Shown in pieces: positions 19,955 through 26,112 of a stretch of 26,112 nucleotides of DNA. Numbering within the stretch: the first letter of the stretch is position 1; every line of letters begins with the position of its first letter. Both the position numbers and the translations under genes were made by a program. Source of the DNA: an uncultured Oscillospiraceae bacterium. Lineage in GTDB: Bacteria > Bacillota_A > Clostridia > Oscillospirales > Oscillospiraceae. The notes beneath the pieces are model-generated. The model worked only from the letters and a program-made list of their open reading frames with translations. It was not told the DNA's origin and ran no database searches. The stretch is taken from contig CANRMG010000004.1 of NCBI GenBank assembly GCA_947631675.1, positions 1 through 26,112 on the forward strand. The letters run 5' to 3'.

Positions 19955-22900
19955 ATGAGCTTCGTACATCTGCACGTACACAGTGAATACAGCCTCCTGG
20001 ACGGGGCCTGCCGCATCGGTGAGCTGGCGGCCCTGGCGAAGGAGATGGGCCAGGACGCCCTGGCCGTCACCGACCACGGGGTGATGTACGGCGTGGTGGA
20101 CTTCTACCGGGCCTGCCGGAAGGAGGGCGTGAAGCCCATCATCGGCTGCGAGGTGTACGTGGCCCCCCGGGGCCGGACGGACAAGGAATACGGCCTGGAC
20201 AACAACTACTCCCATCTGATCCTCCTGTGCCGGAACGAGACGGGGTATCACAACCTCTGCAAGCTGGTGAGCGAGGGGTTCGTCAACGGCTTTTATATCC
20301 GCCCCCGCATCGACTGGGACCTGCTGCACGAGCACGCCGAGGGGCTCATATGCCTGTCGGCGTGCCTGGCCGGGGACATCCCCCAGAAGATCGTCCACGG
20401 GGACTATGAGGGGGCCAAAGCCAGGGCGCTGGAACTGCGGGACCTGTTCGGCGAGGACGGGTTCTACCTGGAGCTGCAGGACCACGGCATCCCCGACGAG
20501 CGCCGGGCCGCCCAGGGGCTCATCCGCATCCATGACGAGACGGGCATCCCCCTGGTGGTCACCAACGACGCCCACTACCTGCGCAAGGAGGACGCCTATA
20601 CCCAGGACGTGCTCATGTGCATCCAGACGGGCAAGACCGTGGACGACGAGGACCGGATGAAGTTCTCTGTCCAGGAGATGTATCTGAAGAGCGAGGAGGA
20701 GATGCGCGCGCTCTTCCCCGACTTCCCGGAGGCCTGCGACAACACGGTGAAGATCGCCGGGATGTGCGACTTCGACTTCGAGTTCGGCAACTACCACCTG
20801 CCCCGGTTCCAGCTGCCCGCCGGGGAGACGGACAGCTTCGCCTACCTGGAAAAGCTGTGCTACCAGGGCCTGGCGGAGCGGTATCCCGGCTACGGGAAGG
20901 AGCTTTCCGACCGGCTGGACTACGAGCTGGGCGTCATCCGCCAGATGGGGTTCGTGGACTACTTTCTCATCGTGTGGGACTTCGTGGCCTTCGCCAAGGG
21001 CGCGGGCATCCCAGTGGGACCGGGCCGCGGCTCCGCCGCCGGTTCCATCGTCAGCTACACCCTGCATATCACCGACGTGGACCCCATCAAATATAAGCTC
21101 TTCTTCGAGCGGTTTTTGAACCCCGAGCGGGTGACCATGCCGGATATCGACATGGACTTCTGCGTCCGCCGCCGGGGCGAGGTGATCGACTACGTCTCCC
21201 GCAAGTACGGCGCGGACCATGTGGCCCAGATCGTCACCTTCGGCACCATGGCCGCCCGGGCATCCATCCGGGACGTGGGCCGGGTGCTGAACGTGGGCTA
21301 CGCTGAGACGGACGCGGTGGCGAAAAACGTCCCCTTCTCCCTGGGCATGACGCTGAACGAGGCCCTGCGGCTTTCCAAGCCCCTGAAGGAGATGTACGAC
21401 GGCGACGAGAAGATCAAGACCCTCATCGACACCGCCCGGGCCCTGGAGGGCATGCCCCGCAACGCCTCCACCCACGCCGCCGGCGTGGTCATCACCGCCA
21501 AACCCCTGACGGACTATGTGCCCCTGTCCCGCAACGACGACACGGTGGTCTGCCAGTTCGACATGGTGACGCTGGAGCAGCTGGGGCTGCTCAAAATGGA
21601 CTTTCTGGGCCTGCGGAACCTGACGGTGCTGGAGGACGCGGCGGAGCTCGTCCGCCGGACGGACCCCTCCTTCCGGGTAGAGGACATCCCCGAGGACGAC
21701 GCCGAGACCTTCCAGATGCTCACCGACGGCAAGACCAGCGGCGTGTTCCAGCTGGAATCCACGGGCATGACCGGCGTGTGCGTGGGCCTGAAGCCCAAAA
21801 GCATCGAGGACATCACCGCCATCATCGCCCTGTACCGGCCCGGCCCCATGGACTCCATTCCCCGGTTTCTGGACTGCGCCGTCCACCCGGAGCGCATCAC
21901 CTATAAGCACGAGCTGCTGCGGCCCATTCTGGACGTGACATACGGCTGCATCGTCTACCAGGAGCAGGTCATCAACATCTTCCAGCGCCTGGCGGGCTTC
22001 TCCCTGGGCCAGGCAGACATGATCCGCCGGGCCATGTCGAAGAAAAAGCACGACGTGATCGACGCCGAGCGGAAGGCCTTCGTCTACGGCGACCCGACCC
22101 GGAACATCCCCGGGTGCCTGGCCAACGGGGTCAGCGAGGCGGTGGCCAACAGCATATACGACGAGATATTGGACTTCGCCTCCTACGCCTTCAATAAGGC
22201 CCACGCGGTGAGCTACGCCATCGTGGCCTACCGAACGGCGTGGATGAAATGCCACTGGCCCCGGGAGTATATGGCGGCGCTGCTGACCAGCGTACTGGAC
22301 TCCTCCGGGAAGGTGGCGGAGTACATCGGCGAGTGCAAGGCCCTGGGCATCGACCTGCTGCCCCCGGACGTGAACGAGTCCGACGCGGACTTCACCGTGG
22401 CGGGGGGCAACATCCGCTTCGGCCTGGCGGCCGTGAAGGGCGTGGGCCGGGGCTTTGTGGCCCAGCTCATGGCGGAGCGGGAGGCGGCCGGCCCCTACGC
22501 GGCCTTCGACGAGTTCTGCCGGCGGCTGTACGGCAGGGAGCTGAACCGCAAGCCGGTGGAGAGCCTCATCAAGGCCGGGGCCTTCGACTCCATGGGCTAT
22601 AAGCGCAAGGCCCTGCTGCAGGTGCTGGACAAGGTACTGGACGGCGTCAACAGCGCCGGCCGGCGGAACATCGCCGGACAGCTGGACCTGTTCTCCATGG
22701 ACGAGGAGGAGCCGGTGTCCACCCTGGTGCTGCCGGACGTGGAGGAGTTCACCCCCAAGGAAAAAATGGACATGGAGAAGGAGACCACGGGCCTCTACCT
22801 GACGGGCCATCCCATGGACAACTACCGTGACACGGTACGGAAGCTGGGGGCCGCCCCTATGGGCGCCATCGTGGACGACTTCTCCCCCGAGACGGCCACC

Positions 22901-23479
22901 GGCCGGTATCAGGACGGCCAGCGGGTGATCCTGGCCGGGGTGGTGGCCGCCGCCCGGACCCGGACCACGAAAAACAACACCCTCATGAGCTATGTGACGT
23001 TGGAGGACGACACCGGTTCCATGGAGATCCTGGCCTTTCAGCGGGCCCTGGACCAGGGAGGGGCGTATCTGCGGGAGAACGCGGTGGTGTGCTGCACCGG
23101 GCGCATCTCTGTCCGGGACGAGAAGGCCCCTCAGCTCATGCTGGACGCGGCCTACCCCCTGGACGGCATGGACGACAACGCCGTCACCGCCGTGAAGAAT
23201 GCCGCCCGGGACGGGGGCTATGCCGGCCGGACTGCCCCGGCCCCATCCGCCGGCCGGACGACGGCGGGGGAGAGGAAGCTGTGGGTGAAGGTGCCCGGCC
23301 GGAGCCACCCGTCCTTCCGCCACATCGAGCTGGTGCTCACCATGTTCCCCGGCACGGAGCAGATGGTGGTCTACTTTGAGGATACGAAAAAGCGCGTTGG
23401 CGCCCGCTGCGTCATCCATCCGGCCCTCATAGAGGAAATGACCGAGCTGCTGGGTCCGGAGAACGTGGTGGTCAAATAA
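19955..23479 (+). CDS. dnaE: DNA polymerase III alpha subunit (DnaE)
   Basis: A 1174-residue C-family replicative DNA polymerase. The N-terminal PHP domain starts FVHLHVHSEYSLLDGACRIG and keeps metal-ligand-like residues, including TNDAHYL (about 204-210). The palm has VGPGRGSAAGS (about 355-365) and the catalytic PDIDMDF (396-402). Helix-hairpin-helix and OB-fold parts lie toward the C-terminus (about 840-900 and 985-1045, RVILAGVVAAARTRTTKNNT). No exonuclease domain is inserted, so it is DnaE rather than PolC. GAGGAGA precedes ATG 19955, nine bases after whiA. An intact PHP domain raises the possibility of intrinsic proofreading, as shown for some DnaE1 enzymes. Confidence 0.96.
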   Translation: MSFVHLHVHSEYSLLDGACRIGELAALAKEMGQDALAVTDHGVMYGVVDFYRACRKEGVKPIIGCEVYVAPRGRTDKEYGLDNNYSHLILLCRNETGYHNLCKLVSEGFVNGFYIRPRIDWDLLHEHAEGLICLSACLAGDIPQKIVHGDYEGAKARALELRDLFGEDGFYLELQDHGIPDERRAAQGLIRIHDETGIPLVVTNDAHYLRKEDAYTQDVLMCIQTGKTVDDEDRMKFSVQEMYLKSEEEMRALFPDFPEACDNTVKIAGMCDFDFEFGNYHLPRFQLPAGETDSFAYLEKLCYQGLAERYPGYGKELSDRLDYELGVIRQMGFVDYFLIVWDFVAFAKGAGIPVGPGRGSAAGSIVSYTLHITDVDPIKYKLFFERFLNPERVTMPDIDMDFCVRRRGEVIDYVSRKYGADHVAQIVTFGTMAARASIRDVGRVLNVGYAETDAVAKNVPFSLGMTLNEALRLSKPLKEMYDGDEKIKTLIDTARALEGMPRNASTHAAGVVITAKPLTDYVPLSRNDDTVVCQFDMVTLEQLGLLKMDFLGLRNLTVLEDAAELVRRTDPSFRVEDIPEDDAETFQMLTDGKTSGVFQLESTGMTGVCVGLKPKSIEDITAIIALYRPGPMDSIPRFLDCAVHPERITYKHELLRPILDVTYGCIVYQEQVINIFQRLAGFSLGQADMIRRAMSKKKHDVIDAERKAFVYGDPTRNIPGCLANGVSEAVANSIYDEILDFASYAFNKAHAVSYAIVAYRTAWMKCHWPREYMAALLTSVLDSSGKVAEYIGECKALGIDLLPPDVNESDADFTVAGGNIRFGLAAVKGVGRGFVAQLMAEREAAGPYAAFDEFCRRLYGRELNRKPVESLIKAGAFDSMGYKRKALLQVLDKVLDGVNSAGRRNIAGQLDLFSMDEEEPVSTLVLPDVEEFTPKEKMDMEKETTGLYLTGHPMDNYRDTVRKLGAAPMGAIVDDFSPETATGRYQDGQRVILAGVVAAARTRTTKNNTLMSYVTLEDDTGSMEILAFQRALDQGGAYLRENAVVCCTGRISVRDEKAPQLMLDAAYPLDGMDDNAVTAVKNAARDGGYAGRTAPAPSAGRTTAGERKLWVKVPGRSHPSFRHIELVLTMFPGTEQMVVYFEDTKKRVGARCVIHPALIEEMTELLGPENVVVK

Positions 23480-23501
23480 CGTTTATTGCGAGGATAGTAC
23501 C

Positions 23502-24773
23502 ATACAAGACACGACGGTAAAAAAAGAACGGGCCGCATTGGCGGGCCTGGCGGCGGCCAGCATGGACGCGGCCGAGCGCAGCGACGATGTGTCCATGGAC
23601 GAGCTGTGGCGTCTGGCGGAGACGGCGGGCGCCGAGCCGGTGGGCACGGTGCTTCAGACCCGGGACAAGCCTGACCCCCACAGCTTTTTGGGCCTGGGCA
23701 AGGTCCAGGAACTCAAAGAGCTGGTGCAGAACGAGGGATGCGACCTGGTCATGTTCGACAACGACCTCACCCCCTCCCAGGCCAGGGTGTTGGAAGAGGC
23801 GCTGGGGGTCCGGGTGATGGACCGGACGGGCCTCATCTTGGACATCTTCGCCCAGCGGGCCAGGACGAGAGAGGGCAAGCTGCAGGTGGAGCTGGCCCAG
23901 TACCGGTATCTGCTGCCCCGGCTCACGGGCATGTGGACCCACTTAAAGCGCCAGGCGGGCACTTCGGCCCCCATCGGCACCCGCGGCCCCGGCGAGACCC
24001 AGCTGGAGACGGACCGGCGGCACATCCGCCGGCGCATCCAGAAGCTTTCTGACGAGCTGGAGCAGGTGCGCCGGGTCCGGGGGACCCAGCGCCGCCAGCG
24101 GGAGCGCAACGCCGTGCCCGTGGTGGCCCTGGTGGGCTACACCAACGCGGGCAAGAGCACCCTTTTGAACACCCTCACTGGCGACAATATCCAGACCGGG
24201 GACCGGCTGTTCGACACCCTGGACACCACCACCCGGCGGCTGGACCTGGCCGAGGGCGGCCAGGCCCTCCTCTCCGATACGGTGGGCTTCATCCGCAAGC
24301 TGCCCACGGAGCTGGTGGACGCCTTCAAGGCCACGCTGGAGGAGCTCACCTACGCCGACCTTCTGCTGCACGTCATCGACATCTCCAACCCGGACTGGGA
24401 GACCCAGGCCCGGGTGGTGGACGACCTCATAGAGCGGCTGGGGGCGGGGCAGACGCCCTGCCTGCGGGTATACAACAAGTGCGACGCCTATTTTGGCCGT
24501 CTGCCGGCGGGCCAGGACGAGGTATGCGTCTGTGCCCGGACCGGGGAGGGGACCAATGGGCTGCTGTACGCCATCGGCCGGAAGCTGAGCGGGGACCTGA
24601 CCCGGGTGGAGCTGCGGGTGCCCTACGAAAGAGCGGGGCTTTTGGAGCAGCTGCGCCGGGAGGCGAACGTGCTGGACGTGCGCTATACGGATGAGGGCGC
24701 GGAGGTGCTGGCCGTGGTGCGGCCGGCCCTGCGTGACGCGGTGCGGCCCTATGAGGTGCAGCGCCATGGGTGA
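23502..24773 (+). CDS. hflX: Ribosome-associated GTPase HflX
   Basis: A GTPase that binds stalled or hibernating ribosomes and helps split them. The N-terminal domain runs to an HflX-type GTRGPGETQLETDRR linker. The GTPase domain has GYTNAGKSTLLN (G1), DTVGFIRKLP (G3) and NKCD (G4), about 412-423 residues in all. Start problem: the only conventional in-frame start is TTG 23538, which lies inside the conserved ERAALAGL and has no ribosome site. GAGG (23490-23493) is eight bases before in-frame ATA 23502, which would give IQDTTVKKERAALAGL, a full normal N-terminus. I chose ATA with reserve; TTG remains possible. The gene lies 22 bases after dnaE and overlaps the next gene. Confidence 0.88.
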   Translation: MQDTTVKKERAALAGLAAASMDAAERSDDVSMDELWRLAETAGAEPVGTVLQTRDKPDPHSFLGLGKVQELKELVQNEGCDLVMFDNDLTPSQARVLEEALGVRVMDRTGLILDIFAQRARTREGKLQVELAQYRYLLPRLTGMWTHLKRQAGTSAPIGTRGPGETQLETDRRHIRRRIQKLSDELEQVRRVRGTQRRQRERNAVPVVALVGYTNAGKSTLLNTLTGDNIQTGDRLFDTLDTTTRRLDLAEGGQALLSDTVGFIRKLPTELVDAFKATLEELTYADLLLHVIDISNPDWETQARVVDDLIERLGAGQTPCLRVYNKCDAYFGRLPAGQDEVCVCARTGEGTNGLLYAIGRKLSGDLTRVELRVPYERAGLLEQLRREANVLDVRYTDEGAEVLAVVRPALRDAVRPYEVQRHG

Positions 24774-25377
24774 GCGGATGCGCCTGCGGGGCTGCGGCAC
24801 GGGCCAGTACGAGGAGAAGCGCTCCCGGTTCATCGGAGAGGTGTTTCCCGTGTCCGGCGAGGACGAGGCCCGGGAATATCTTGCAAAGGTCAAAAAGAAA
24901 TACCCCGACGCCCGGCACCACTGCTGGGCCTGGGTGATGCCCGACGGGGCCTGCCGCTGGTCCGACGACGGGGAGCCCGGCGGCACCGCAGGCGGGCCCA
25001 TGGCGGCGGTATTGAAGGGCGCGGACGTATACGGCGCGCTGTGCGTGGTGACGAGGTACTTCGGCGGCACCCTCCTGGGCAGCGGCGGGCTGGTCCGTGC
25101 CTATTCCAGGGCGGCGTCCCTGGCCCTGGCCGACGCGGGCACCGAGCCGGACCCGGAGACGGCGTGCATCTTGATTGCCTGCCCCTGGGACAGCGTAGAC
25201 CGGGTCCACCGGCTCATCCGGGAGTATGAGGGGGCGCTCACCGGGAGCGACTATGCCTCCGACCCGGACAGGGCGCGCCTGACGGTGCGGCTGCTGGCTG
25301 CCAGGGCGGAGGAGCTTTGCCGGCGGGTGACCGACGCGACCAATGGCAGAGGGACGGCGACGCCGCAGGGACAATAA
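24766..25377 (+). CDS. YigZ/IMPACT-family protein
   Basis: A 203-residue protein of the YigZ/IMPACT (UPF0029) family. The N-terminus has EEKRSRFIGEVFPVSGEDEA. The conserved core is ARHHCWAWVMPDGACRWSDD followed by GEPGGTAGGPM, then VVTRYFGGTLLGSGGLVRAY (about 88-107). The C-terminal domain is the smaller DUF1949-like part. Family members are linked to translation regulation, but a biochemical role is not settled. ATG 24766 lies inside the end of hflX (an 8-base overlap), with GAGGTG eight bases upstream. The last residues (NGRGTATPQGQ) look non-conserved and run up to the adjacent repeat copy. Confidence 0.88.
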   Translation: MGERMRLRGCGTGQYEEKRSRFIGEVFPVSGEDEAREYLAKVKKKYPDARHHCWAWVMPDGACRWSDDGEPGGTAGGPMAAVLKGADVYGALCVVTRYFGGTLLGSGGLVRAYSRAASLALADAGTEPDPETACILIACPWDSVDRVHRLIREYEGALTGSDYASDPDRARLTVRLLAARAEELCRRVTDATNGRGTATPQGQ

Positions 25378-25385
25378 CAGAGCCG

Positions 25386-25440
25386 TTCTCTCCCTCCGTC
25401 CGCCTTCGGCGGCCACCTCCCTCGTCAGAGGGAGGCTTCC
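25386..25440. repeat. Dispersed palindromic repeat, copy B (inverted relative to copy A)
   Basis: The 29-base block at 25412-25440 is the exact reverse complement of 16222-16250. It is preceded by a CGCC-TTCGG-type stem (about 25400-25412) and TTCTCTCCCTC (25386-25396), which mirrors the outer block of copy A. 25441-25500 is AT-rich with A- and T-runs; no gene or clear promoter is seen there. Confidence 0.8.
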
Positions 25441-25503
25441 AAGTGGTATATCAAAAATTTTTTCCAAAGAAAAAAGGGAAAAATCAAAAAAACAGCGTAT
25501 AAG

Positions 25504-25535
25504 GGTATTGCAAAGAGATTTGCGATACCTTTTTT
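25504..25535 (+). terminator. Terminator hairpin upstream of the dGTPase-like gene
   Basis: An 11-bp stem with one mismatch (GGTATTGCAAA 25504-25514 / TTTGCGATACC 25519-25529), loop GAGA, then six T. It ends the upstream operon; being only 18 bases before the next ATG, it could also act as an attenuator. Confidence 0.75.
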
Positions 25536-25553
25536 ACATATGGGGTAAACATC

Positions 25554-26112
25554 ATGCCCACCTTTCGAGAGATACGACAGCAGCAGGAAGCTCTTATCAT
25601 AGGCCCCTACGGGACATTGTCGGTGAACAGCAAGGGCCGGCCCGTGCCGGAGCCAGAGGACGAGGTGCGCACTTGCTTCCAGCGGGATGTGGACCGGGTC
25701 ACCCACTCCAAGGCCTTCCGCCGCCTGCGCCACAAGACCCAGGTGTTCCTGCGGCCCGAGGGGGACCACTACCGGACCCGCCTGACCCATACCCTGGAGG
25801 TGGCCCGCATCGCCCGGACCATCGCCCGGGCCCTGGCCCTCAACGAGGACCTGACCGAGGCCATCGCCCTGGGCCATGACCTGGGCCACACCCCCTTCGG
25901 CCACGCCGGGGAGCGGGCCCTGCGGGACATCACAGGGGGCTTTCACCACTACGAGCAGAGCCTGCGGGTGGTGGACAAGCTGGAGAAGGACGGCCGGGGC
26001 CTGAACCTGTGCCAGGAGACCCGTATGGGCATCCTGAACCACACCACCGGCAAGCCGAAAGATACGATGGAGGCGGACGTGGTACGCCTGGCGGATCACA
26101 TCGCCAGGCGTA
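25554..26112 (+). CDS. dgt: dGTPase-like HD-domain phosphohydrolase, 5' part (runs off the window)
   Basis: The frame opens at ATG 25554 and stays open to the window end (186 codons). The peptide starts [20 protein letters not shown] and has the family block [20 protein letters not shown]. The HD motifs follow: [20 protein letters not shown] and then [20 protein letters not shown], with a later LNHTTGK. The family hydrolyses dNTPs, classically dGTP, to nucleoside and triphosphate; specificity is unknown for this branch. The ribosome site is weak (GGGGT, seven bases upstream). In many Clostridia this gene is followed by dnaG and the main sigma gene, which would lie to the right of the window. 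The family call is strong. Confidence 0.9.
   Translation, partial: MPTFREIRQQQEALIIGPYGTLSVNSKGRPVPEPEDEVRTCFQRDVDRVTHSKAFRRLRHKTQVFLRPEGDHYRTRLTHTLEVARIARTIARALALNEDLTEAIALGHDLGHTPFGHAGERALRDITGGFHHYEQSLRVVDKLEKDGRGLNLCQETRMGILNHTTGKPKDTMEADVVRLADHIARR

Noticed and set aside
19052..23419. Very long open frame antisense to whiA and dnaE
   Set aside because: Long stop-free antisense frames are expected in GC-rich coding DNA; there is no ribosome site and no domain, and both sense genes are clearly real. The same applies to the frame antisense to asnS.

Overview
The window looks like a chromosomal piece from a GC-rich, spore-forming, Gram-positive member of the Clostridia, probably a gut Oscillospiraceae-type organism. 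This rests on a SpoVT-type sporulation regulator, strong AGGAGG ribosome binding sites, sigma-A promoters of the TTGACA/TATAAT type, a whiA/hprK/murB/dnaE cluster, high GC content judged by eye, and the intergenic repeat style. No species is claimed. Family assignments come from reading motifs, not from database searches.

Left edge (1-417): the 3' end of a large serine recombinase gene runs head-on into the 5' end of a spoVT/abrB-type gene on the minus strand. That gene keeps its ribosome binding site and a forespore-type promoter but loses its reading frame after about codon 33. This is the end of an integrated element sitting inside a sporulation regulator gene, and it is the most interesting feature here because it resembles the skin-type elements that interrupt sporulation genes.

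506-6287: an NlpC/P60-like secreted hydrolase, asnS with a promoter embedded in a hairpin, a structured gene-free intergenic element, a secreted GLUG-repeat surface protein with a sortase-like anchor, and a cardiolipin synthase gene broken between its two HKD catalytic motifs.

6401-13489: accessory and stress genes. An ArsR/CadC-type sensor, a free HMA domain protein and a Cd/Zn/Pb P-type ATPase form one metal-resistance operon with an operator over the promoter. A toxin-first RelE/RHH toxin-antitoxin pair, a YihY membrane protein, a Fur/PerR-family regulator with its own box, a DUF2461 protein, and an ECF sigma factor with an overlapping DUF4179-type membrane partner follow, all on the minus strand.

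13627-16184: two overlapping tandem CNNM/CBS/CorC-type membrane proteins. 16185-16800: a short regulatory island with a 48-residue protein and a divergent 59-residue RHH protein sharing a spacer with repeated TGCAATGC boxes, next to a copy of a dispersed palindromic repeat. rpmB (L28) follows on the minus strand.

17168-25377: a long housekeeping run, hprK-murB-whiA-dnaE-hflX-yigZ, mostly with overlaps or tiny gaps, coupling carbon-flux signalling, cell-wall synthesis and DNA replication. A second repeat copy and a terminator separate it from a dGTPase-like HD-domain gene that runs off the right edge.
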